From Prochilodus magdalenae (lineage: Eukaryota; Chordata; Actinopteri; Characiformes; Prochilodontidae), in the NCBI GenBank assembly GCA_024036415.1, contig JAMWET010003934.1, positions 305,001-369,000 of the forward strand: 64,000 nucleotides of DNA. Reading direction: 5' to 3'. This document shows, one piece after another, positions 26,101 through 51,730 of this stretch (position 1 is the first letter of the stretch; each line of letters begins with the position of its first letter). The translations under genes and the position numbers were made by a program. Below the pieces are notes generated by a model, which was given only the letters and a program-made list of their open reading frames with translations, searched no databases and had not been told where the DNA came from.

Positions 26101-29100
26101 ACGATACATGGTGGCACAATCACTGACGCGCAGTCTCAGTACATGGTCAAACGCCTCAATCAGCATACAGTTCAAACCCTCTCACAATACATGATACCTA
26201 GCAAGGTCTCCACTATATCATAGCAGTCGCAAGATATACCCTAGATACTCCATTACAGTCCACTTAAGCACTACATGTCAGTAGATGAGGGCTTTTTTTG
26301 TGTTTTGTGGGACCAGCAACCCTCTTCACATACAGTCAAACCCTCTCACATACAGTCCTAACTATAATCATTCAACACCAGCAGTCAAAAGCTCGACTCT
26401 CAGCATGACATTCAAAACACACTTTAACATACAGTCAAGCGGACCCTAATTCTACAATACGATGAGCAAAACACACTAAACGTTTTGACAGTAAGCAAAC
26501 CACTACTTTCACCATACATGTCAAACATACACTTAAACATAGACAGTGCAACCTCTCAATGCACATACAAGTACAAACACACTTACATAAGCACGCTCTG
26601 GAATCAGTGTGCACTCTCAATCACTATGACTATCGGATATCTAGAGCTACCACTAACAGGTCACATACAGCCGATCTATACACTTACTCTGAGCTGTGAC
26701 TCAGTCCGCTTACAAGCGGCCTCTCACATACAGTCAACACCCTCTTCACATACAGTTGCGAAACCCTGTACATCTACACTAGTCATGTTGACCCAGTAAA
26801 GACAGGATGCTTACAGTGACTTACATACGCCATGTCAATTCCCTTGTCTCAGTACATATCAGGATCCCAAGCCTGCTCACGAATACAGTGATGCTATAAC
26901 ACATTCATAGCATACGTATCGAAGGCAAAATGAGCAGATTCGTAGTTAGCGCAGGCTCTACTCCCATACAGTCTTAATACCACACCCTTGGCTTTACATA
27001 CCGTGCGTACTCATAGTCGCCCTCTCACATACAAGTACCTATGCAATACACACTTACATGACAAGTCACTTAGGAGAGGGGCGAAAAAAAAAATGGGTCA
27101 ACTCATGGGACCTGATACCAGGTCAACTACGCCTTTCATACAGCTAGCCTGTCGTCGAGTCAATCCCACTCTCTTTACTATGACTCATCTTATCATATCA
27201 CCTCTGGCTCACAGTAGTCTTTACCCTGCATAAGTCTAGATCACCCTTACGATACATCAAACCCTATCTCACATCACTGAATCGAACACTACTCACTATA
27301 GCACTACAGCTCATAACGCTAATTCTAGGTCACATTACAAGGTCAATACCGCAGTTCTGCTGAGGCAATACGTACTATTCTAATAACACTACGTTACCAA
27401 TACAGTCAAATCCTCATCATCGCATACAGTATGTACAAAACAACACTGTACATGGATGCACAGTCCCACTAGGACATAGGCGAGCTACGATCCACTAGAT
27501 ACTAGCAACTGAAAGGTGCCAGACTTGCAGTGTTGGACAAGTTCATAACCTACATATGCTAGCACATTACATGAAGGATCCTCTGCCTATACAGTACAAC
27601 CTAACAACCATGGCTCATGAGCTATGGCCATCAAAGCCGCGAAACTGCAATCGACATGCACGTACGTAGGTTCAAACACTTACATGTAAACAGCTCATAA
27701 ATGACGAGATAAGGGACACATTGACTCTTATATACTATTTCGAAGACACCAGCTCTATACGATGACTCGATCTAAAGGGCTGACAGCTTATCGATACAGC
27801 GACAGTCAAACGCTTCTCTTAGATCAAACTTTATGCTTAGGCACTTAGATCAACTTACATCTATACTAATACATTAGTTCGGACACACTTGGTTAAGCGA
27901 AGCTCATAGACAGCGATACAAGATAGCCACTACTCGATCATATCAATTTACAAACATCCAGCTTCCATGACAGTAAAGCAAAGACCCTACTCACATACAG
28001 CACTCCGTCAAGCATACCTCTGCACATCAGTCTTTAGTCCAACAGAATCAATTCTGGGGAGTTGATCTTGTACCATCAGTCAAACGCACTGTGGTCTGGC
28101 ATCTGATGACTTTAGATCAAGTGATATGCCCCTCATCACGCCATACATTATTGTCAAAAACAGCCCTACTCAGACTAAACTCTGTACGGTCTGCAAACGA
28201 GCATCTTAGAGGCGAGTCTGCAGTCTAGGCTCCTGCTCACATTTTTAAATTACTATGTGATGCTCACTGGGCGCCACAGAGCCTTCCTCAATCAAACTTA
28301 TACAGGTCAAACACATCTATACATACAGTGTGCATTCAACCTCTCTACGACATACATTCATAACCCTCTCGTTTACCAAGATAAACGTAAAGCAAACTTA
28401 TACAGTACTCATGATAGTGGCACTAAGAACGTTTCTATACGTGAGCGAATAGATGCAATTCTCGACCAGGCTGAGTTAGGCGCGTAGAGTCAGGACAGTG
28501 AATGCTCGATGGTCCAGCCCGGTTACAGCCGTGCTACACCATATCATGTCACTTCACTTACACTATCACTATCCGATACACAAAGCACGAGTCTCATCAG
28601 CATACTAATGATCTAGCAGGGTGGACATCGATTCAACTATATGCTGACATTGTTCACAGAGATTACACGTTTACGTACATTAAAAGCAGTGCATAAACTC
28701 CCTCAAATCTACAATATTGCTATTCGTAAAACAGTACAACTTTTAAATTCCACTTTATACGTCAAGTTCAACAACTCGCATCTGCAAATGTGTGAGTCAT
28801 GAAGCTAGTCTATCGGTTGTCACAACGATGTTACCTATACCGAGTCAATACCAAAAGGTAAGCTGCTCTACGAAGTTTTACAGCAGTTCAACTGTAATGC
28901 TCACGCGAGCATCCGATTGAACAGTGGATCGATGAACACGCATAGCTCAGCCAAACATCACATATGACCCCTACTCAGCGTGGTTCCGATAGCCTATCTG
29001 CCCTTATTTTCGGAATGAGGCAGTCATACATAGGTCTTTCATGACACAGCTATAGTGCATTCAAGCAAATGTCTCAAATCGGTTGAGTATGCGTCTAGAA

Positions 29101-31170
29101 ACCATAACGATACCTTAGATCACAAAAATAAGATCGGTCGCATGTGCGTCACGATGTGGGGTCAGGATCGGTATATCTAGAGGTCAGTGATCGATGACGT
29201 CCATGCTAGTTATGAGCACATACCAGCTAGTAGCAAGTGGCACGGGTGTTGGAGGAGCGATTACCTGAAAAGGGCGGGGCCAGGGGGTCATTTAATGGGT
29301 TAGGTACAATTATCCCTTAAGATTACTGAGCTATGGGCAATAAATGATATTCATACCAGAATCAATATGCACCTTCGATTTATATGGCATATCTACCAAA
29401 AGGCCCCGAAATGCATCAGTTGGTCATGGAACTCAGAAATGTCCTTACATGCGTAGTCATTGAGTCTAAAAGGCTATAGCATACTACTGTGACTGATCCT
29501 CACACGAGATCATCATTACAGACTGCCGATTACATATACTAAATTGAGGCAGGAGTTTAGTCAGTAATGACTAATAGAGCTAGGCCTATACAAGTCCTGC
29601 AGCGATAGCAGAATACCTCAATGCATACACATTCAACTATACCAATGAGTCATTACATTGGCTTAAGTGGCTGCGCTAGGCTTAGCAACTGCTAGAAACA
29701 GCATACTAGGAATTCAAGATGCAATGTGCTATCTATAACTTATACATGTAATTTTTCAACGGCCTATTCGCGAGTAATCACAATATATTATCGAGCGGGA
29801 CTCAATTTAGTTTTTAGTATTAATCAAATACACTTGATAACGTTGTTCTATCAACTAACTGCTAGCTAGTCCGTAACATATCCAGTCGAAATAGCACTAG
29901 TTATCCTGAGTCTGATAGTCAATGCGCCTTACGATAATGGGCGGCGCTCGGTATAGTCAAAGGACCGCCCGCTGTAGCTACAACTATACATGAGCATTCA
30001 CCGCTGAAAGCGTGAGCATACTGTGACACTACTAGCTCGTTATATACAGCTCCATCTGTTAGTATCGTATTGAGGGGACGTACATGAGTCAAGAACTTAC
30101 ATGAAGCATGGAACACACAAAAAAAAAAAAGTAAAAAAAAAAAGAGGGGGGGGGAGCCGTCTCGAATCACAGGTATCATATAATCCTACGACTTAGCATT
30201 TATGGGCTCAAAAAAAAAAAAAAAAAAAATGGGACTGAACGTCATTATGGCACGCGCAGTATCGTAACAGTCACATCATAAGCAGGTTAAGCTAAGCAGC
30301 ACGACTTTGTCTACATATGCGACGTCAATCACCAAATCAAATGACGGATCTCACTATTCAGGGCTAGTCGGTGTGTAGGTTATAGATGGGCTAGGCATAC
30401 GCAACTCGTTACATCATACGATCGTCATATAAAAAAGCACTGCGGAACTTATGAACGTAGCATTGATTGCTACCAGGTCACAAATGGCCTTTGGCCGTCG
30501 CTCCACTAAAAATGTAGGTGTTCGTAAATTGCAATAACAAACAATGCCATTAGCCCACATACAGGTGGAATGCAAAGCATGGCTTATACATGTTGCGAGA
30601 TGCTATCAAGTCATCCGGTCAAGCAACGTGCGGCAATCTAGTCGCTATGCATAGCATGTGCAAAATGCATACTTTAGGACGTTAGTGATCGAGTCGACCG
30701 CTGCCAATACCCTCACTGTATTCGACCCCATAGGGGGAAAAATGAAGTTCAACTGAGTCGACACTTGAGGGCATACAGTTCATAAAGTCGACCGCAGACA
30801 GTGGACGCCCTTTAGGAGCTGTTATGACAGTACAGTGTGATCCCATAAGTGGGCTAACAGGCACAGGCGAGTCATGCAATAGTCTGTTCGTGCCATGGGA
30901 AATGCTCTTGTCTCATGCAGCCGGTATTGGCGATGACGAGTTGGGGGGAGTTAGGAAGCGTGCGACTCGTCTGCACTATGACGAGTGAGTTGTACGACTG
31001 CAACCTGCTGTTCAGTCAGTGACAGTCTAAACACAGCTATGCTTAGATATAGCGGTACACATGTGTTAAATCCTCGTACGCGTTCAAAAAAAAAGGGGGG
31101 GGGGGGGGGGTGCTCACGCATAACTTTGGCGATATACTTGTGTTGGGTGCATGATCATCTGTAAGCCAAG
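26101..31170. other. anomalous near-random block within the minisatellite; probable low-quality sequence
   Basis: Fragments of the 20-bp unit fade out (still visible at 26320-26360, 26725-26760 and 28300-28330) and are gone by about 28.4 kb. From there to 31.17 kb the sequence looks random: 17 CpG in 30241-30540 against 1 in 33061-33360. Poly-A runs sit directly against G runs (27083, 30119-30155, 30210-30233, 31086-31110). No repeat or gene can be recognised. The clean array returns abruptly at about 31185. Confidence 0.75.
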
Positions 31171-32940
31171 TAAAAATCATGCATTAACGGCTCATACAGT
31201 CAAACACCTCTCACATACAGTCAAACACTCTCACATACAGTCAAACCCTCTCACATACAGTTCAAAACCTCACATACAGTCAAACTTACATACAGTCAAC
31301 CTCTCACATACAGTCAAAAACACTTACATACAGTCAAACCCTCTCACATACAGTCAAACACACTTACATACAGTCAAACCCTCTTACATACAGTCAAACT
31401 CACATACTCAAACATACAGTCAAACCCTCTCACATACAGTCAAACCCTCTCACATACAGTCAAACACACTTACATACAGTCAAACCCTCTCACATACATT
31501 CAAACCCTCTCACATACAGTCAAACACACTTACATACAGTCAAACCCTCTCACATACAGTCAAACCCTCTCACATACAGTCAAACACCAGCTCATACAGT
31601 CAAACCCTCTCACATACAGTCAAACCCTCTCACATACAGTCAAACCCTCACACCTACATTCAAACACCGGCTCATACAGTCAAACACACTTACATACAGT
31701 CAAACAATACAGTCAAACCCTCTCACATACAGTCAAACAAACCAACTACATACAGTCAAACCCTCTCACATAACAGTCAAAACCACTTACATACAGTCAA
31801 AACCCTCACATACAGTCAAACACACTTACATACAGTCAAACCCTCTCACATACAGTCAAACCCTCTCACATACAGTCAAACCCTCTCACATACAGTCAAA
31901 CACACTTACATACAGTCAAACCCTCTCACATACAGTCAAACCCTCTCACATACATTCAAACCCTCTCACATACATTCAAACACACTTACATACAGTCAAA
32001 CCCTCTCACATACAGTCAAACACACTTACATACAGTCAAACCCTCTCACATACAGTCAAACCCTCTCACATACAGTCAAACACACTTACATACAGTCAAA
32101 CCCTCTCACATACAGTCAAACACAAGCTCATACAGTCAAACCCTCTCACATACAGTCAAACCCTCTCACATACAGTCAAACCCTCTCACATACATTCAAA
32201 CACCGGCTCATACAGTCAAACCCTCTCACATACAGTCAAACACCAGCTCATACAGTCAAACCCTCTCACATACATTCAAACACCAGCTCATACAGTCAAA
32301 CCCTCTCACATACAGTCAAACCCTCTCACATACAGTCAAACCCTCTCACATACAGTCAAACCCTCTCACATACATTCAAACACCGGCTCATACAGTCAAA
32401 CCCTCTCACATACAGTCAAACCCTCTCACATACATTCAAACACCGGCTCATACAGTCAAACCCTCTCACATACAGTCAAACCCTCTCACATACAGTCAAA
32501 CCCTCTCACATACATTCAAACACCAGCTCATACAGTCAAACCCTCTCACATACAGTCAAACACCAGCTCATACAGTCAAACCCTCTCACATACAGTCAAA
32601 CCCTCTCACATACAGTCAAACACCGGCTCATACAGTCAAACCCTCTCACATACAGTCAAACACAAGCTCATACAGTCAAACACACTTACATACAGTCAAA
32701 GACCAGCTCATACAGTCAAACACTGGCTCATACAGTCAAACACAGGCTCATACAGTCAAACCCTCACACAAACAAACACTCTCATATACAGTCAAACATA
32801 TGGTCATACAGTCAAACACACACACTTGAAGTCAAACACACTCACAGTCACACACTTACATTCAGTCACACAAATTCACGTACAGTGGAACAGATGCTTA
32901 TACTGTTGAACACATACTCACACAGTCCAACACAGTCACA
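31171..32940 (+). repeat. large 20-bp minisatellite, right block
   Basis: Same monomers as the left block, A, B and C types, in regular 20-bp phase from about 31800 to 32760. The right edge decays into CACACA-rich copies by 32940. A rare variant (CCCTCACACCTACATTC) occurs here at about 31644 and in the left block at about 23604 and 24392, each after the same C-A-A order of monomers, so the two blocks share ancestry or are the same array. Confidence 0.96.
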
Positions 32941-33628
32941 GGCATACCCACTCAACACACAAAAATACACTCTCGTAAAGCTAGTATATAAGGGCTGGTC
33001 CAAACAGCATTTTACAGGCTTCGAATACTCCTAGGTAGGTCTAAATGAGTATTCCAACACTAAAAATCACCCTTAAAAACAATTAGCTATGCTTATTACC
33101 ACTGTTCAAAATATGCCATAGGTGTCAACGATGTTTGAACAATAAGCTGCTTTATATAGAATCTGCAATAGTAGCCCTCTCTTTTAAATACAGCTTTAAT
33201 CAGTCATTTATTTAGTGTCTATGAGTCATGTATCTCAATGCTAGGAGTGTAACAAATTAGAATGATTGATTTAATAATAACCATCATTGTTTTTTATTGA
33301 TGATAATTTTATCAAGTTACTATTAGTTTGCCATTCTTTGCCATTTAAAGTGCTACCCTAGCTCCAGCAGTCACATGGAAAGTGGCACAGTGTGTTGTGC
33401 TGAGGTGAAATGATATAGAGAACTGGCATAACTTAACGCAATGCAACAGGCTTTAATGAATTTATTTTTAATATTTTCCAAATAATAAAAATATGTGTTC
33501 TATTAAAAGAAAAAGATTCATAAAACTAAATACAGAACTGAATACCAAAATAACAATGAGTGCTTGAGTAGTTAAATTATTTAGGCCAGCCCTACTCTAT
33601 ATACTTAGACACACTCAAGCACACCACC
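32941..33628. other. no recognisable feature
   Basis: AT-rich intergenic DNA with very low CpG, typical for the rest of the window. Confidence 0.5.
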
Positions 33629-34072
33629 AGTCAAAAGTTTGGATACACCTACTCAAAACAGGATTCTCTTTATTTTCTTTGTTATGATGTCTCATGTTTT
33701 TTAAATCATAATGAAGACACTAAAACATGAAATATTTCAGTCAGAAATATCTCCCTTACATGCAGACCACAATCTCTATCTTTATGACCTAGCTGATAGG
33801 CTGAAGCAGGCGCCACATGAGAACAGACATTCCACTAATTAACTTCCATCTAGGAACTCATAGTCATTAGGATACTATAATCATTCTGGGCCCGCTATTT
33901 TATTACCGTCATTAATGAGACTACAAAAATATTGCATCATTAAAAAATTCGAAATAAAATAAATTAATTACAATCAAATAAATCATCATAACACATAGGG
34001 ATCAATTTGAATATGTATATTCAAAATGTCAAAGATTAATACAGTCGGGTGTATTTAAACTTTTAAGTAGTT
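33629..34072. mobile_element. Tc1/mariner-type MITE
   Basis: Left end AGTCAAAAGTTTGGATACACC is matched, in reverse complement, by the right end (TACTTAAAAGTTTAAATACACCC). The 444-bp body is non-coding and AT-rich. The left end is a known terminal repeat of fish Tc1-type elements. Confidence 0.7.
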
Positions 34073-34119
34073 GTGTGCACTCATACAAACTCATACATGC
34101 TATGCTCGTATACACTCAT

Positions 34120-34662
34120 ATATGCTCATACACACTTTAATGGAGTGGGATTTGCGTTCTAATACGCAGAACATTATTTTTTATATTTTAGACAGTAGTT
34201 ATTATAAGCAGGCAAAAACTCAAGCATGAGACAAACACTGCAGGAACACATGCCAAGGCACAAAACCCAACAAACTGGACAGATTAAAAACACCCTCCTC
34301 TCCTTCCTTAATATCCATCATAATCTGCGACAAAAACGTTTCCAGCAGAAGCAAACCTTTTCCAAAAAGAGAGAGTAGAATTAGATACAGGTCCTTTGGT
34401 CCAAAAAAAAAAAAAAAAGAAAAGTGGGCAAAAAACATAACATGGCTGCAACAGTAACAGCAGTACGAACAGACGATTTCCTTTCATTTTTTTCTTTCAT
34501 TTTTTTAGGTGCTACTGTTTAATATGTCCCGAGACAGAAGCATAAATAAAGTGGATGAACGAGACGCAATGTACAGCACTGGTCCAGGAGAAACGGTCTC
34601 CAAACACAACCTCACAACCCCAGTCCAACATTAGTAGACTTCAAAACAGATGACTTCTGAAC
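34120..34662 (-). other. gnai1: candidate gnai1 3' untranslated exon 9
   Basis: On the minus strand a long CT-rich tract ending TCTCTCTGTAG at 34663 is a strong 3' splice site. It pairs with the GTGAGA donor at 36304, 17 nt past the stop, giving an intron of about 1.6 kb. The sequence after it is non-repetitive and T-rich, with ATTAAA-type poly(A) signals on the minus strand near 34518-34523 and 34134-34139. Other Gi alpha genes are known to have a 3' untranslated exon separated by an intron just after the stop. The 3' end is a guess. The alternative is an unspliced 3' UTR running on from 36321, with AATAAA at 35220-35225. Confidence 0.5.
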
Positions 34663-34818
34663 CTACAGAGAGAAAGAGAGAGAACTGATATACATACACT
34701 TTTGTAGTATCTATTGGTCCATTCATCATTACATTCACTTTTGATCCAGATTCATTGACAGAAGAAAAAAATGAGAAAATAAAATGAGAGAAAAAAAACA
34801 AAGAAGTAGGTAGGCAAA

Positions 34819-35003
34819 ATGAAGAGGAGAAGAGAAGAGAAGAGAAGAGAAGAGAAGGGAAGGGAAGGGAAGGGAAGGGAAGGGAAGAGAAGAGAAGAGA
34901 AGAGAAGAGAAGAGAAGAGAAGAGAAGAGAAGAGAAGAGAAGAGAAGAGAAGAGAAGAGAAGAGAAGGGAAGGGAAGGGAAGGGAAGGGAAGGGAAGGGA
35001 AGT
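34819..35003. repeat. (AGAGA/AGGGA)n pentamer purine tract
   Basis: About 36 pentamers in blocks: AGAGA, then AGGGA, AGAGA, and AGGGA again. Every base on the plus strand is a purine. If gnai1 has the proposed 3' UTR intron, this lies inside it. Confidence 0.95.
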
Positions 35004-35114
35004 AGTTCTTAGAGGGAAAACGCATCTACTCTCACTAATCCCACTTACATCTGAACAACATGTCTGGATTTCATTAACAATTCAGAGCATGATTCTCTGT
35101 CACACATACACACA

Positions 35115-35124
35115 CACACACACG
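35115..35124. repeat. short (CA)n
   Basis: CA run near 35107-35123. A second is at 36268-36283, close to the gnai1 stop. Confidence 0.7.
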
Positions 35125-35219
35125 GTACGGTAAATGCAATAAGGGGCAATTTTGGTTTAACGTGGGTGGAAATCTAAAATGATAACAACAAATAAATAAC
35201 CTACATATTATTATCCCAT

Positions 35220-35225
35220 TTTATT
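35220..35225 (-). promoter_or_regulatory. possible alternative poly(A) signal AATAAA
   Basis: TTTATT on the plus strand is AATAAA on the minus strand, about 1.1 kb past the gnai1 stop. It would serve an unspliced 3' UTR. A single hexamer is weak evidence. Confidence 0.25.
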
Positions 35226-35389
35226 TGTCTTAGCTGATGGTTGCACACACACATGCACTCACATTAGCTAATATCATTCATTGTCGTTCACTAAGAAATG
35301 AGGATATATAAGGTGACCAAAAGAGATCCCTGTTTTTATATTTACGGCAGTATTACTAATCTTGCCCGTTTTCCTCTTAGAGCCCAAAC

Positions 35390-35890
35390 AACTCGTTCAC
35401 AAGTCCATTAATACAAGTCCAAGTGAAGTCTTGAGTTTCAAGGGTCCAAGTCTGAGTGCAGTTTTAAGTCTCCAGGGTCCCAAGCTGAGTCACAAGATGC
35501 TAGAATCTCTGTGGTCCCAGTGGAGACTCAGATCTCAGAGGAGCAAGTCCAAGTGGATTCTCAAGCCACTGGGATTCGGGTCTCTGATGTGCAAGTGTAT
35601 TTGGTCTCAAGCTTTAGTTTGCTTGAAAACAATCTATACGTCCAGCTCTCAGAGCAAAACAGACAAAGAACGGGTTGTATATAATGAATGTGCGTTTTCA
35701 CGACCTAAATTTGAGTGGAGTCTCATGTCTCCGGTATCCAAGTGGTGGGTTTCTGAGATGCATCAGGCCACTGGGACCCGAGTCTCAGTGAAGTTTTAAG
35801 TCTCTTAGGTGCATGTTCAAATCGAGTCTCCAGCCTCCGAGGTTGATTCCAAGTTTTACGTGCAAGTGAGGCCTGAGTCATTTAGTTCAG
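35390..35890. repeat. degenerate minisatellite, about 30-bp unit with AAGTCTC and GGTCC motifs
   Basis: Variants of 'aagtctccagggtcccaag' recur every 25-37 bp, for example near 35425, 35463, 35505, 35535 and 35780. The open frame across 35362-35799 (145 codons, Ser/Lys/Trp-rich) follows from this repeat and shows no domain. The copies are far more diverged than in the other arrays. Confidence 0.6.
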
Positions 35891-36321
35891 CAGCCTACTA
35901 TTAAAAACCTGTCATGATTGACCTGGTTGTGAAAGTATGTGATTTACATACAGAAACATTTAATGTTGTTTTGCTTTAAACTATACAGGTACTGCATGTT
36001 TGCACGACAGGGTTTGTCTGCTCATCATACAGCAAAGCACTGAAAGGAAACAGCAGATTAACTCAGTCATGGACCATAAATTAAAGTTTTGTCTGCACTT
36101 TTCTATGTTATGCTCGTGTCCATGGCTGTAAACAAGAAGGCAGCTTCTGCTCAAATAACTAGTTTGGGATTGCTTATGTGGACAGTCACTGAATTCACTG
36201 AACTGTTCCCTAAAGAATCTACTGTGATTGACACAGGCACCCCATTTGTCTCTCTCTCTCTCCTACACACACCCACACACACACACAGCCACACAAAGTC
36301 TCACCAAACTCCAGAGTGTGT

Positions 36322-49955
<13,634 letters not shown>

Positions 49956-50519
49956 CTGAGAGAGAGAGAGAAAGAAAGAAAATGTTTTTGTTTTGTGTAC
50001 ATATTTGTTTGTGCATGCATTTATTGCTGGCACCACTCAATTTATCCATGACGGCAGCACTGCCCACATATAGGCTATACTTGAGTGGCCCGCCGCCCAC
50101 CTCCCAGGTATACATGTCATTTTGCAGTTTCCAGTTACTACTGTCTCCAAAATGTACATTTTACAAAACATTTGCCACGTTTCACATGACATGAGATACA
50201 ATTTCAGCAGCTTGTGTTTGCTTTTGTTTTATCTGAGTACCCAATTTAATTCAAAAATACTGACATTAGATTTGGCCCCAGCTTCCCACCCCGATGTTTT
50301 ACCTTGTGGACCTGTGGGAAATAGTGGTAACCATAAAATCAGTCATTTTTTGGCACGTGCCAATCCACTATCCAAACACCTGGTCCAAAACGCCTCTATA
50401 AGTCTTGGTTTTACTGCATTTACACATTTAGCAGGAGGGGAGTGTTGGCAGCCATGTAACACAGCACACATTTTCTCATATGCTACAATACAAAACATTC
50501 CAGATGTGCAACGAATATT

Positions 50520-50765
50520 TAGAAACTACATCCACTAACCCATAGCAGTTGCACACAGAGGAATCTGCGATCCACTTTTAACCCAGCTGTGCTTTGAACA
50601 CCAACATACACACATACTAGGGGACAGTGATCACACTTATGGAGCAGCTGGGGGTTAGGTGACTTTCTCAAGGGCACTTCAGTTGTGTCTTCTAAGTTCA
50701 TGGGATTGAACAGGTGATCTTTCAGTCACAAGGCTGGGTTCCTAAACCTCTGCCCACGACTGCCC
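50520..50765. repeat. SINE-like repeat in intron 1
   Basis: 'gggggttaggtgactttctcaagggcacttc' and 'aggtgatctttcagtcacaaggctgg' are core phrases of a tRNA-related SINE-like repeat common in fish. The copy is diverged. Confidence 0.5.
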
Positions 50766-50775
50766 CTAAGAAACA

Positions 50776-50843
50776 CAAGCCAGCAAGGAGCTAAACCCAG
50801 AATCTTCTGCAGTCACATGCATTATCCATTGCGCAACTGGCCC
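50776..50843 (-). pseudogene. tRNA-Arg-like pseudogene or SINE head
   Basis: The minus strand has an A-box-like segment GCGCAATGGATAATGC and a B-box-like segment GGGTTTAGCTCC. Its ends, GGGCCAG and CTGGCTT, can form a seven-pair acceptor stem with two G-U pairs. The variable part GCAGAAGATTCTGGGTT resembles tRNA-Arg. The anticodon arm is about 5 nt short, so it cannot be functional. It abuts a SINE-like repeat and may be its promoter head. Confidence 0.45.
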
Positions 50844-51639
50844 ATCCCTGAAAGTCCTGCTCCTGCCTGGTTTTGAACCAATGGCCTTTTAAATCAAAAC
50901 AAATTGTGTTTATTTTCTTATTTACACTCCTACTCTACAGGAACCTGAGTTGTTTCTCCTTACCTTCAATTTTTATAAGGTCCTGTTTACCTGTATTAAA
51001 ATTAAATAAATAATCTTAGAGAGAATGCAGAATGATAATGATATTTGTTGAATGTAAAAAAAACCTAATATATAATTTTTTTATTTTCTGCAAATTTTTA
51101 AAATGTACATAAAGCACTTTAATTAGAAAAAAATGTGAACATATGTTTTTTATATTCATAAAAATATGCTTTTATTCCTGAATGAGGCTCGTTTTGGAAT
51201 GAGAATAATGATGATGCAACAAGGGTCATGTGTTTGGTGCTACATCCTCTCATGCACAGTGAGTGAAATTCTTGCCTCGGGCCTTCCACTGCATGTCTTC
51301 AGGAATTGCCACAAAACCGTAGCTAATGGAAACACTGACTGGTTAGCATTTTCTTTTGTTGACTTTTTGGAAAGTCACTTTAAATCTGTGAAAGGTTTGG
51401 ATGTAAAGTTCGCTACAGGGCAATTGATGGATGCTATTTTTATGCAGCCGGTCTCAGGATGTCTCTAGGCGTGGAGGACTCTTGAGATTCTAATCACAAG
51501 GTCAGCAGACAAAAATGAAAAGCTATGCAATGAAAGCAGGGACGTTATTAAAAACGTGTCAGAAATGCTTGTAGAGTCAGAAATCCCTGTAGTCTTATAC
51601 ATACCAGGCCTAACATTGTATTCTTGGAAACAACTTCAT

Positions 51640-51730
51640 TTGGTGTGTGTGGGTGTGTATGTGCGTGTGTGGGTGTGTGTGTATGTATGTATGTGTGTGT
51701 GTGTGTGTGTGTGTGGGTCTGGGTGTGTTT
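51640..51730. repeat. (TG)n microsatellite
   Basis: Interrupted GTGTGT/GTATGT tract with a pure run at about 51690-51716. Confidence 0.9.

Noticed and set aside
26988..30879. Several 60-86 codon frames in the anomalous block
   Set aside because: Expected by chance in near-random sequence; no motif recognised.
19909..32940. CRISPR-like array
   Set aside because: Repeats are contiguous with no unique spacers, and the locus is vertebrate.
31151..33034. 627-codon open frame in the right block
   Set aside because: Same stop-free minisatellite; not a gene.
35362..35799. 145-codon plus-strand open frame as a gene next to gnai1
   Set aside because: It follows a decayed 30-bp repeat and has no recognisable domain.
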